From Brugia malayi (lineage: Eukaryota; Nematoda; Chromadorea; Rhabditida; Onchocercidae), in assembly GCF_000002995.4 (NCBI RefSeq), contig NW_025062477.1, positions 7,598,649 to 7,662,648 of the forward strand: DNA of 64,000 nt. The letters run 5' to 3'. Below are positions 12,791 to 25,336 of this stretch, piece after piece. How positions within the stretch are numbered: position 1 is the stretch's first letter; every line of letters starts with the position of its first letter. The notes beneath the pieces were generated by a model that was not told where the DNA came from, ran no database searches, and was given only the letters and a program-made list of their open reading frames with translations. A program made the position numbers and the translations under genes.

Positions 12791-13959
12791 CTGATTAGTG
12801 CAGTATGATCATCATCATATCAACAAAGTTTGGACAGTTCTGGAGAGAAGGTACATTGAAAATGAACAATCAATACGGGAAGAACTTTTAACTTTAGCAA
12901 AGTAGTATTGCTTATGATATCGTTTGGAAAGTATTTCAGTTCTTGAATGAACATACGTTACATTAGAATAAAGTAGCGAGAACTACGTGATATCAGTTAT
13001 GCGGCACTTTTTAGCACTGTATGATTTTGCAGTTTGGACAAAACCTGATGATAATGATTGAAAAAAAAAAAGAAGCAAGGAGATATGCTAGGAATATAAA
13101 ATCACGTCAAATGGCTTGATGACATTTTTGAATAGCAGAGAGAAATTGTTAACGTTGCTGCTATTATAAATGTCTAACTAATGTTTTCTTTTTTTTTTTC
13201 ATCATCAGTAATCAGAATTTTGGGATGTTAAAATGATTCATTTTCATAAATTTCTTTTTATTGCGAAGTTTTGAAAATTGTAGAACAGTTGGTCAGAACT
13301 ATTTCCTTTTTTCTTGTCAAGCTTTTTTTTTTCTTTTTTAGCTCCTAAAGCGAAGAATTGTCCTCGTTTGATATTCACGAACAAAAGGCATTTAACTGGC
13401 CCTAACTCTATTCAAAGCTTTTATCGTTAAATGTCATCAAAATTCTCCTTTTCCAAAAAAAAAAAAAGTACAGCAATGAGAAAGTAGAATTAAAAAATTT
13501 TTTCGTTAAATGTATTATTCTACAGCAACATCCAGTAAGAAATTATGGAAAATTTCCAGCAATATTCTGTATTTCACTGCTATATAGATTGCACGGGTAA
13601 AGACTTAAGAATAAAAGAATGTTGTGGATTAATAACCGTTTGGCTCTAAAGTATTGATTTCAGACTTACTGAAGATGCTTTTCTATTAGCGCCACTTCAT
13701 CAGCAGTAGAGTTTTTTATTGCCTTTGACCTTCTATATTTGTATCGCTTTTCAAGTAGATAGAAATTGTACAATAATCTTGCTCTCCTTTCTTACACAGC
13801 TCCAAATTGCTTCCCAATCTAACAACAAAAACTTTATACCGTAAAATACTTATATACAATGTATCAAGTACTTAGTGGACAGAAAGAAAGAAATTCTATA
13901 ATCAAGTAATGATGGTAACCTAAATATGTCCACCATAGTGATAACAGTGATAGTAATTA

Positions 13960-14085
13960 TATTATTATTAGTAGTAGTACTAGTAGTAATAGCAATAACA
14001 GTAGCAGTAGATGTAGTTATAGTAGCAATAACAGTAGCAGTAGTTGTAGTTGTAATAGTAGTATAATAATAATAGTATCGTGTTA
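13960..14085. repeat. GTA/ATA trinucleotide-rich array
   Basis: Degenerate GTAGTA / ATAACAGTAGCA units on the plus strand. A related array lies at 14468-14535. Confidence 0.8.
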
Positions 14086-14289
14086 TATTAATATAACAGT
14101 AATAATACTGTGTCGCTTTAAGTAATAGCTTAAGCCGAGAAAAGTTTTATTGCAAAAAAATGGAAAATTAAAGATAATTCGCTTAAAAGTGGTCTTATTT
14201 CATTAAAAAAATTGAATAGTTTGTATGGATGGAAAAGTAGGACACGAGTGAAGAAAGATAGGACGAGTTGTTATCGGTGGTGCTTTAAT

Positions 14290-14467
14290 AGTATGACTTC
14301 CAGTTGTACGATGGTGCAATGACATTGGGATGGTCTCCTTGTGCCCATAAGTATGGCTTCCTTCGGGTTGCCGCAGGCTACATTACCAACGGATCGGCAG
14401 CTATCGTTCTATTCCTCCCATATGTCATATCTAAACACCGAGTATCATACTATCTCGTAAAATATAA
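14290..14467 (+). other. GC-richer coding-like island
   Basis: After an acceptor-like TATGACTTCCAG the plus strand is open and reads MTLGWSPCAHKYGFLRVAAG and onward through a hydrophobic segment into the adjacent GTA repeat. Base composition differs sharply from the flanks. No partner exon or homology recognised. Confidence 0.15.
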
Positions 14468-14535
14468 TGTAGCAGTAGTAATAGTAGCAGTAGCAGTAGT
14501 AGTTGTTGTTGTAGTAGTAATAGCAGTAGTAACAC
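14468..14535. repeat. GTA/GTT trinucleotide array
   Basis: Imperfect GTAGTAGTTGTTGTT-type units directly abutting the coding-like island. Confidence 0.8.
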
Positions 14536-15500
14536 TGTATGAGTGAAATCGCCTTAGGCATGCCCGGTCGGCCGATACAATGGCAGAGATGTGGACGGAT
14601 AAATGAATAAATGGATGAATGGAGGATTAATTTCAAAACTAAATAGATGGAATCATACAACGAGTTTTGAAGCTTTTGGTAACTTCTAAAGAAGCTAATA
14701 TGAAAGTAGCAGGTGAATAAGTAAATAAGATAAAATGAATGAGAGATTTTGTAACAATGGAAGTAGTAGAAAGTGTCAACGAAAAGAACTGGTAGATGAC
14801 AATAGTAGCAGTAATGTTGATAATAATGATCATAATGGCAATTGTGAGAGAAAACAAAAGTGTCATCAAGAATGGAAGACACGAGGGGAAGGAGGAAGAA
14901 GAGGAGGAAGAGGAGGTAGCAACACACCGGTTATATAATAAATAATGTGGAGTAGTGAGAGTGGGAACCTATCATCCTTGTCATCATTATCATCACTGTC
15001 ATCGTCATCATCAGCATTACCAACATTGGCAATAGCTCCTTTAACAACAATAACAACAACTTGTTTCTATCACTCTATCATCAGTTCTAAAAATTTTGTT
15101 TAGAAGACAAAAATAGCAGAAAAAGAATGGCAGAGGTGAGAAGGAGAAGAAAGAAGAAATGGAAAGAGCGCCATACCGTAGCATTTAGCATTGTACTTCC
15201 TGTAATAACACCTGTCTGTGACTACCTGTTGTGCTTCTTACCCCACAGTAAAGTGTAAGGCTCTGAAGTGATGATGGAAGGAGCACTTATCACATATATT
15301 TCATCAGAACCTGATTACGCTATTAGTAACAGCAATTAATGAATCCTATAAAAACAAGATTGGAAAAGGTAGTAATGAGCAATAATAGGTAAAATGGTAA
15401 TGGAAATGATGACTAAGGAAGATAATAGTGATAATAGTAGCTACTACCAATGCTATAATGGTAATGATGATAATGATACATTCATATTTAACTAATTTAC

Positions 15501-15667
<167 letters not shown>

Positions 15668-17485
15668 GTAGACTTTTTTCGTGTAACTGGAAAGGGAGTC
15701 ACTTATTGGCTTTCCGAATAGCTCGAAATATGTTTTTTTTTAATTGAAAATTTAAAGTTTCATCCCAACTATAACAAAATACTCAATGATAACGACATTC
15801 AAAAGAGTAATGAATTCCATTCACTTCATACAGTTGATAGAGTATTTCTATATGATAGTGATTATTAAGCATTGTCATTTATGCCATCACTACTATCGTA
15901 ATTTTATCCGATATTGTTGAAATAATGACGATGTTTCAAATATTCAATAAGCACTACTACTATCACTACATCATCTCCCGTATTTACTATCAGCCATTTA
16001 TCTCACAAAATGAAAACAGGAAATGTTAGTATGTAATGATGATCCATTATCTTGTTTAATTACATTATTTACCCAACAATACGATCATTATTACGTTTAC
16101 CAGTGATAAAATACCTTTATGTAATTATCCTTTCCTCTTTCATGTTATCCTGTTTTTTTATTCAAAACAAACTTTCATCAAGGAAATTTAATCGCTTAAT
16201 TGCACCTTTGTTTATTAAGGGGAAGATCCATAACTATAGCTAAGTATTCTTTTACCTAAACATTTTAGATTATATTTTTTTTCAAAATTAAACCAACATA
16301 AAATCCATTTTCAAAAGATAAAATAAAATTTCCGTATATAAAGAAATTCAGAAAAAGGATAGACTATGTTCTAAAGCATCTGACTTTACAAGGGGAACTT
16401 TTTCCTCCCCAAACATTGCTGTTAATGTTTAAAAAACATACCGGAAGGATAGATATCCTTCTGCAATTCCAGTTTCCAGTTTTCTTAAAAATTGATCATC
16501 CTAACAAAAAGCAAAAAAGAAAAGGCTCCATCACATTTCAGCAAGATTTGCAAAGTGGTAATAATTTTTTTTTTATGCATTGCTCTTATCCCAAGAGAAA
16601 ATTCATCTGCAGTCTTCCTTTCAGCAGTACTGTTTTGAAAAAAAAAAAAAAAAAAAACGAACAAAAAAACAAGAAAACTTTCCGTTCCATTCTCGAAATT
16701 TTATTGGTTAAATTATGAGAAATCAGCACACATATATTTTATTCATAAAAACCTCCCACACATTACACCGACCATATTAAGTTAGTTTTGATGATATTTT
16801 TAATGCCACAAATTATCTTAATCACTAGCGATAAGCTTGATACTTTTAGCAATGCCAATTTACACACCAATCTTTCTCTCCTAGATATTACAAAAGCTAT
16901 GAATAGTAGAAATCATGATTTTTCACAGACTTAATTCATTTCATGAACGAAAGCTCGTTGCTATTAAGAAATAGAGACCAAAGATTTATAGGAAATACTC
17001 AAGCAACGACATTCTCTACAAATTTTCTATGCAAAAGCACTGAAAGAAATTTATTATATTCCCTGAACATTTTGTATAGCTGTAGATGTAAATTTTTCGA
17101 CAAACAAAAATTCCAATGCAACATATCAACTTTACTTGATAAATCATACAGTCCAAAACGAAATTGTATGAATTCATTTCGGATCATTGTATGCACTCAA
17201 AATATCTAACGTCGAACTGTATAAATCTTGATGAATTATAATGGTATGACAAACAGTACTACATTTATATAGCTTACTATTTTATTGATTGTTAATGAAT
17301 CACCAATGTCATAAAGCAGATAAATATCCCAACAACGAAACTGAAATTATTTGCAACTGTTGTGACTGAACACATTCCATGAAGAAATTCATTTATGAAA
17401 GTCAACCTTTTTTGGATCTTTTATGAACCGATTCAAATATTTCAGAATTACAACGCTTCAAAACAAAATTTCAAAAGTCAATATA

Positions 17486-18979
17486 TCACTGATAATCACA
17501 ATTGTATTCCGCAATATCCCAGTTTCCAGCAATAAACTGAAACAGAAAGTTTCCCACAAAAATAAAAAAAAAATAAAAATAAAAAGTAAAGTTCAGCAAA
17601 CTAAAAAAAATATCTTCATTAGGCATTTACCTCCGGCACTCCCAGCTGAACACCATCTTTGTCAACAGTCGAAATTTCGAATTCGTTGTCAGCAACGCAA
17701 TCATGATAAATACTTAGTTCTAGACTTTTACGCAATATGTCAATAGCCTGGAAGAAAGTTTTCAACTTACTTCACTGATGACTTCCGAAACACAAGATGC
17801 TCTAAACTTTTACGTTTAATCTAAGTAATTTAGTCACCCAAAAAATCTATCAAAAATACCTGCTCTTTTGATAATTTACCATCGTTTTTTCGTTGTTCTG
17901 TCTCAATGACCTGATTTAGCAGCATAGCACCCATACCGGTCGCAACACTTTTTGTCCGATAAGCTACTCCCCTGAAAGAAAAATAAATGCAGTTTCATCT
18001 ACTAAAAACGAATTTTTTTGAAAAGAAGAAAAGAAAAAAAAAAACTCGAAGAATATAAGAATTTAGGGAACGCATTTCAAAAAATTTTTTTGACGGAAGC
18101 TGTTTACAGAATCTAAAGGTACCAGACATAGTTGATTTGCATACTAAAAATAAAAAATACTTGAAAATAGATACCTAGAAGTGATAACACCAATAAACGG
18201 TTCAAGTTGATCGTTTTGGGTTTGCAATCCAGCAACTACCAATGTGTTCCAAAGTGGATTCATTCGTGTACGACGATAATAAAGCAGCGATGTCAGAAAG
18301 CCGTGCAACATTTTTGGACTTAGATCAGCATTAGGATCGTGTGATTTCAGCTCATACGTCTGCACAAAAAATTAGTAACCTTAACATATTAATTTCAAAT
18401 CAAAAAGTTATTCCAAAGAAAGAACGCACTTTTGTTTTCAGTAAGTACTTTAAAGAGAGCTAGACAAGGACGATAATTTCTAAACCTTTTCAAAAAAAAA
18501 AAAAAAAAAATGGAGAACCTGTCTTTCAATGACATTTTGCAACCATTGGAAATCAGCATGATCACCACCGAAAGCAATAATGACACGATTATTCACACGA
18601 TACTGACGAGTTATGTGACGGTATTGAGCCGTTTTACCGTATGAAACAAGACGATCGGTCATCACGGCAACACCATCATCATATGCCAATGCACAAACCG
18701 ATGTTCCGGTACATGTCGGATTCCTGAAAAAGAAGCAGGAAACTCAACCAACTGTTACATAAAAATTGAAATCCAATAATTAACCAATGTCCCAAAACTT
18801 TCATAAAAATGTTCAAGATGTATCATATTCTTATAATGCAGTTACTTCTTTAAAACACTTTTAAGTCTTTGTAAATGCATGTCCCCCTGACAAAGATCAT
18901 CTAATCAGAGAGAAAACGATAAAAAAACTTACACGGTTGCTTCGACTTCCGAAAATGACAAACTCTTTTGAGTATACAT
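17486..18979 (-). CDS. PSMB4: Proteasome subunit beta type-4 (20S beta-7 position)
   Basis: Six exons with consistent phases, 238 aa: 18979-18933, 18723-18519, 18359-18175, 17971-17860, 17747-17631, 17536-17486. A structural, non-proteolytic beta subunit of the 20S core particle. Matches to PSMB4: TGTS at residues 21-24, [13 protein letters not shown], a [10 protein letters not shown] segment, [17 protein letters not shown] (family MNPLWNT), ATGMGAMLL and a terminal NWDIA, as in the vertebrate C-terminus. The N-terminal propeptide is shorter than the human one (264 aa precursor). The exon containing the ATG follows a TTCCAG acceptor by 12 bases with an open frame, so this is either a trans-spliced first exon or a short internal exon with a further start upstream. 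Lies about 0.8 kb downstream of DUS1 on the same strand. Confidence 0.92.
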
Positions 18980-19767
18980 TGTCCGAATATCCTGGAAGGC
19001 AAACAATAAAGCACAGTAGTTTGACACGAATAGCAAAGGTCAATATGCTTGAACTGCTTATTTATTCAAGCCATTTGAAAAACTTCCTACTGGTTGAGAA
19101 ACGCAAAATTTAATTGGGATAAAGAAATGAAAACACACATGTGCAGAATCTTTCTGAGAACAAACGAGAAAGTTCTCAGAGAAATGGGTGCATCGCTCAT
19201 ATTACTGGACTGATTTCAGTAATTAAAATATACTTCGAACAAATATAGCATTACGGAAGGGCATGAAGGAAATAATAACAAGTCATAAAGACTTTGTATT
19301 TGTTGGACAAACATTTATTAAGAGAGCAGAAAGAGCCTAAATACAGAACAGCAAATCCAAGCTGTATAAGAAAATTTTTCACATTTAATCAGTTTAAACT
19401 TTATCCGTTATGGAAAGACGATTCAATTTAACACATGTCATTTTACAGAATACAAAATACGACGAATAAAAAAAAAAGAATCAAATTCAATTTATATAAT
19501 ACAAATTATTTTGAAACTGAGTGCTCATTCACTAAGAGTCTTCCCTTTTAAATATAAATCCAAGTTATGACCTCAGGATGATACAATAACAACGATTCAT
19601 CACTATTAAAGCTAATTACCTTTCAATAACGAGAAAATCAACAATGAAGTTTTAATCATACAAATAGGGAACGTAACCAACAATGGACTGTAAAACAAAA
19701 AGGAAATCACCGAATGAAACATACAAGCAAAAATACTGCAAGATAAACTCGGGGTCAATTCGATTTC

Positions 19768-22700
19768 CTACAATCCCATTATTCCGGAAATAAGCGCTGT
19801 TGCAATTGCCGCTGAACCATCATGTTCACGATAACACCACGGTATCTTTGTAGTAAAATGGAAATTGTGAGCTGAAATTTGTAACAAAGTAACAAAAATT
19901 CCATCCTCAACATTATTAGAGTCGTTTGAGTGTTTGCATAAAAACTTCAACGATGTTAAGGGCAAATGAGAAAAGTAATACGACCTAAAATTTCAGAAAA
20001 CTAATTTGATAAGAGCCATGAAATTGATAAGTTCGAAATAAAAAACCAATAAACAAATCAATGTAATCAAAGGTCGTAGAAAATTAGTACTATTGGAAAA
20101 TCTATAAGAAAAAGCTATTAAATAAAAGAATTAAAACAAAGAGTGACGAATGCAAAGTAGATATTAACCATAACATGATGTTTTCTGAAATTTTCTACTA
20201 TGTTTTCTTCTATGTCCTTCGAAGTGCAACGACGACAAAAGCCTAATGAGGAAAAGCAGCCTTACATAGAACAGACGAAATTGGATTTTTAGTAGAATGA
20301 ATGCATTTTTGTTCTTATTCGACGACACTATTTTCACGTTTAACAATGCAATATTATAGAAATATTATCCAAAGTATACAACTATTGTGAAGATTACTTT
20401 TCCTTTTAGTTTATCTTTCAGTTAGAATAGACCTTTTTTCTTTGACGGTGACAAAACTTGAACTTATTTTTTTGAAATACAATATAAAGCAATGAAACAC
20501 ATATTTATATTATGAGCCTCTCAAAACAGAAAGCGAATGTTTCTTGTGTAAGGCAAAAATAAAAGTCAACGAACTTTTACAGTCCTTTCGTTCCGTCGCA
20601 GCTCTGAAACGACAACAATTCCTACAATAAACGAATGTGCAACCCTGACTGGCTGGTAAATCACAACGTAAACACTTCGAATAAGTTTGAATCTTGCACT
20701 GTTCCTTGCGATCTTCAATCTAGAATTCGATGTGTATAACAAAATCAAAATAGAATCCCTAAATGCCTCAACGAAAGGTGCTATTTAAATCTTCTGGGAT
20801 GTTTCTGATTATGCTTCTTCTTTGAGAATATATATTTTCATCAAAAAGGGGCAGTTTTATAAAAGGATTTATAACGAGATAAGGTCAACTAAATAGGCAC
20901 AACTTTTCAGTAACTGTACTATTAATGATTACTTACTTTCCGCTTCTCACGCTTACGTAACTGTCTCTTTGAAAGACCAGTCTTCTGAGCCAAAGCATCA
21001 AGCTCTGCCCGCCGTCGTTCACGATACACCGAATCAGAAACAGATGAATCATTGCGCATCGGACGATAATAGGGCTTACAAATCCAATGAGGCATCAATG
21101 CAGGAGAGGTAGCCAAAGCTATTTCTTTCAGTGCTATAAATAAAAAAATTGAAGGAAAAAATTTTTTTCTTCTACCAGATACAGAAAGGGAGCCTAAGAA
21201 AGTTCCGTTTTCATAACAAACCAATACAGAGTTAATAAAAAATTGATCTAGAACTAACAAAACCAAAACATCATAGTTGCAAAATAATATAAAAATGTCT
21301 ACCTGTAAATTCCAATCCTGAGCTTGAAACTGACTTAGAAACACGCCTTTCCAAATCATCCATAATTTGACGAAAATCTTCTGTAGTGCAGACGTATGAT
21401 AAACGTTCACGTAAATCGCTGTACTCTAATAAACTGAAAACAATTCCATGTCACAAAAAATCACAAATAATTATGTTCAAAATTTATGACAAACTACAAA
21501 CACTCCAATTCATAACAGAAATAATTTATCAAAATATAGTACTAATGGAAAGATAGAAGCAACAAAAAATTTCCAGAGGCTCCAAAAAGTTTAAAGAAAT
21601 TTGCATGACATTGACCACAAAGTTCGATGAGACGAAATGAAAAAAGCTATCACTTAAATAAATTAAATAAAGTGTACAACAGTAAGCCTTTTTCCGAACA
21701 GCCAAAGCGATTCGACTATTCAGACAATAAGCTCTACTAAACTGATAAGAATGAATCCTATCAGTAATGAGAGAAATAATAGAACACAACAACAGCAACA
21801 ACCAAACCTGTGGTGGCATATACGGAACAAGTGAGCGCGGACAGCACTAGTAGTAGATTCATAACGTTCTGCAAAATCCAGGTACTCCCGAGCTGCAGTC
21901 CAATTTACTTCGTGTCGTTTTTCAAATAGGTATGGATTTGAAAGGATACCTTCTGCACTCATTATAGCACTTGCACCCGTTATTTCTAAGCACCGATCAA
22001 CATCACCGGGTAACTGAATAACAAGTCACTCAACAATTTCTTTCACTTTTTTATTAGATTAAAATCTATCTATCTATATATATATAACAATTTCATTCAG
22101 ATCAGGCATATTTAAATTGAAATTGAAATTCCAATTGCACTCATATTTATTGCTCATCAATGATGCCTCAAAAAAGCAAAGAAAAAAAAAACCTGAATAT
22201 TGCCGTTTGCTAAGACCGGCACATCAACGGCGCTTACGACGGCGCGCATTGCATACCAATCCGCTAGACCAGTATTCGGACCTCGTTGCTCTCGAGTTCT
22301 TCCGTGAACAGTAAGCATACAAGCACCTGCTTTCACCAACGCTCTGCAAATGTATATTTTGATTTATCAAAGCAAACAGTCTTCATAATTACAATTTCTA
22401 TCCTTTGAAGAAATTATTCCATAAAGACTAATAAAAGTTATATTATTAAAACATTCCCATGAATGCAGTACAATGGATTAATAACATTACCGATAAATCA
22501 TTGCTTCTTATATATATAAACATATACCATTTTCACATGTCGGCAGAAGAAAGATATTTAATTTTTACTGATATAAATTTCATTTTCTTAAAAATTCTTG
22601 ATAGGATAATTTGAAAGTCCACTCACCTGGCATACGCGACCGTTTCATTAATATCCTGCAAAATTCGTATTTTGCAGGACAGAGGTAATCGTGAATGCGA

Positions 22701-23650
22701 ATGTAGCAATGTAATCATTTCACAAATCAATTTTAAGTCTTCCTGAAATGGACGAACACGTGATAAAATAACAGTCAATATTAGTACTTGAAATGAAACC
22801 TGATAAACCTACAACTGTGGATAACTAAAGCGCCAAAAATCTTAGAACAGATCCTAGCCAAGGTTAATATGAGCAACTTTGTACTATAAATCAGTAAAAA
22901 ACAAGTTAAGTCAGTCAAATATGATTCATTAGCTCCTTCTTCCCGATACAAATTTTCTAACAAAACTTATATGAAGTAAACTTGGAATAAAAAGGAAGTT
23001 GAAGTTAAAATTTTCGGAAAAACCTGCAAATACGCGCCATAATGTCCACGTTTGGCAATAAGTTGAGGGCAACCCAGGTTCAAATCTACTCCATCGCAAA
23101 AGCTTTCAACTAACTGGCACGCGTTTAGTAGTATCACCGGATCATTAGCACAAAACTGTACAACAAGAGGTCGATCATCAAGACATGTCGACAACGCCGT
23201 ACGGCGATAAGTAGCGTCGGTCACAAAAAGTTGCGCATGAATCATTGGTGAAAAACAAAGATGCGCACCATGTTTTCGTAGCATCATTCGGAATGCGAGC
23301 TCACTAAAATCAATCGCTTCTAAAATAAGCTATTTAAATCTCTCTATATCATTGTACTCCAGTGCATGAAAATGCATCAAAACTAAACATTTCTCACGCA
23401 CTATACATGTGGAAGCCGTCAAGCACTAACATTAATAACTCGCATATGATTAAATTGATCCATGATGAGTTTAAAAATGGAATAACCTTTGGTCAACCAT
23501 TGGCGCCACCACATAACGAATCCCTTTGATTCTTTCTCGCCAGAATACTTTTTTGATTAATTTGTGGGAATCACTGAGTTCTGGTGGATTTCCCTCACAT
23601 GTAACATGTTTCCCCACGTGTAGGATAAATCCATTGTTGCCATCTTCCAT
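19768..23650 (-). CDS. DUS1: tRNA-dihydrouridine(16/17) synthase, DUS1
   Basis: Nine exons, all phases matching, 497 aa: 23650-23487, 23303-23024, 22742-22627, 22343-22193, 22013-21808, 21433-21303, 21133-20937, 20719-20575, 19871-19768. FMN enzyme that reduces uridines 16/17 of the tRNA D-loop. Visible motifs: [14 protein letters not shown] at the barrel start, LNLGCPQ with the probable catalytic Cys about 133, K172 (CKIRI), H200 in TVHGRT, and FMN-binding segments LANGNIQ and [16 protein letters not shown] is shared with vertebrate DUS1L. The C-terminal Cys cluster (C431, C434, C442, C447, C450, C451, C462), followed by HNFHFTTK, matches the DUS1L zinc-like tail. Human DUS1L is about 473 aa. 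The N-terminal 54 residues before the conserved core are longer than in human. ATG 23650 lies 3 bases after a GATTCCTCAG acceptor, fitting trans-splicing. Confidence 0.93.
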
Positions 23651-23995
23651 GTACTGAGGAATCGGCCACCTACAACTCGGCCACCATATGTACTCCATCT
23701 CAAAATGAATACACATGCCACTTCTGGCGATATTTCCGCTTTACTTACGTTCAGAACTATCAGTAAAGGTATTAAACAATCTTTGATCGAGATGATTCAT
23801 GCCAACCTGACCAGCAACTAATGCAGGACACGGAACACTGGCAGAAGCAATCATATAGAAGTGGAAAATCGAATTGCGTAGACCAACTTGCGATGGGTTA
23901 ATGGCCTTGTTGCAATTAAAAGTGACAAGACAAGAGGGCTTGATGTGTACATCACTGTCATCACTAGGTCTTAAAGGGGACATAGTGGACGTCAA
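23557..23995 (-). other. Possible 119-codon two-exon ORF overlapping DUS1 exon 1
   Basis: From ATG 23995 a minus-strand frame stays open for 82 codons to a strong donor (GAAC|GTAAGT, exon end 23749). Using the acceptor GAGTTGTAG (exon start 23669), phase 1 joins cleanly to 37 more codons ending in TAA at 23557-23559. The second exon reads DUS1 exon 1 in a different frame. No family recognised. The plus strand of the same block also ends in a donor-like CAAG|GTGAGT at 23996, so strand is not settled. Confidence 0.22.
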
Positions 23996-24915
23996 GGTGA
24001 GTCATTCTTGGCTCAGTGCCTGTCTTCTTCACATCAGCACAACATCTCAAACCTTCCCTTCATTTAGAAATAAAATGATGAAATGCTTCAATGTTCCTTC
24101 CGTTTATAATTCAATTTTAACAATTCAGAGTTCTTTTCTTTTCTGTAATGATTTATCAATAAAATTTAGGAGAGATGAATGAATAAATTTATCAACAACT
24201 GTAATGTAAAATGAAATCTTACATCAATCATTTTCAGTTTGTTACATATCAAAGAGATGAAATACCTGAAAGTGCCGCGGAAGGACAAGTGACATTGCTG
24301 AGGTTTAATGGGCACTCACAATTCAACAAAAATACATATCTTATTTCACAGTTCCTCTCGAATTCTCCAAATTAACTCATTTGTCAACTATTTCCAGCGA
24401 TTCTCCAATAACTCAGTTAGTATTCATTTTTCAGTATCATTAAGCGTTTCTACGTGTCAGCTGTGAGTGCCAGTTTGTCCGCACAAATCTGTGCGCTAAT
24501 GAGTGGAACTCTCTTCAAGCCTTATATATGTGAGCTATTAGCGCATGTCAGTCTGTCCGCATGAAACTGCATGCATACGAGTATCTGTTTACATACAGAT
24601 GCGCTTGTTTGGTTTGTGGCGTATTTATCTGTTCGGAATTTTATACTTGCCATAAGATTGGCTTCATCTGTGTTTGTTTGTCGTTGTGTACATGAAGGGG
24701 AGAATGTAAAACGTAAATGGGAGTGTTTGTCTGTCAATTTAGCAAGTTCACTAGGTATCTCTGTCTTCTATATTTTTCAGCAAGACAATGGATGTATGTT
24801 CATAGTTTTCCATTCAACAACAACTCAGTCAAAGTGTGATGGTTTGATGGATTCATCGATCGTAGTGATGGGAGTGAGTATGTCTGTCAATTGTTACTTT
24901 CCCTTCTAACTTACA
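23996..24915. promoter_or_regulatory. Intergenic spacer of a divergent gene pair
   Basis: Separates minus-strand DUS1 from the plus-strand zinc-finger locus, so it probably carries both promoters. It includes imperfectly repeated GTCAG...GTCCGCA segments near 24457-24580. No specific factor site can be claimed. Confidence 0.3.
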
Positions 24916-25127
24916 GTTCCAATTAAGAACTTGAAATGCGTCAATCTGATTCTGACAGATGTAGTCTGCAACGTCGCAGAATATTGGATGCTGGACGGAA
25001 ACGTTGTTTACGTGAGGATAGTGCTTAACGATTACTGGAACAAGCAAGGAATCGCGAGGCACGTCGTAAGCAACGGGAAAATCCTAAATTCCGAGAAGCA
25101 GAACGTGCTCGAGCACGTGCTTATTAC
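24916..25127 (+). pseudogene. Basic, charged exon with an in-frame TAA (5' part of the zinc-finger locus)
   Basis: Follows a good acceptor (TCTAACTTACAG). ATG 24936 opens a frame rich in Arg/Glu (RNREARRKQRENPKFREAER, then ARARAYY). Nucleotide-motif periodicity resembles STPR-type basic repeats, although the spacing is not exact. It ends at a donor GTACGT (25128) in phase 0, which fits the zinc-finger exon at 25337. Codon 31 is TAA (25026-25028). With it, the upstream piece is a 30-codon uORF; without it the locus would be one 169-residue frame. This is either a disabled exon, a sequence error or a genuine uORF. Confidence 0.35.
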
Positions 25128-25336
25128 GTACGTCCTTGTATCATAGCATTTGATGATAGTGCGTTGAGTAGCTGGAATTATTTAGAACTATTAACTTAAC
25201 TGAAAATGAATATCAACTTACTGAAAAATTAACTTTTGAAAACTTTCGTAAAACGTATTACATGATAAAAGATAAAAGAGCTTGTCCTTCCAGAATCAAT
25301 CACCGAGAATATTCTTGGCTTTTGTGATCATTTCAG

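Noticed and set aside
14445..14927. 160-codon minus frame rich in Tyr and Cys
   Set aside because: Produced by GTA/GTT trinucleotide repeats.
24931..25146. Alternative frame KCVNLILTDVVCNVAEYW and onward on the plus strand
   Set aside because: Starts at a non-ATG codon and lacks the charged periodicity and the phase match that the overlapping MRQSD frame has.
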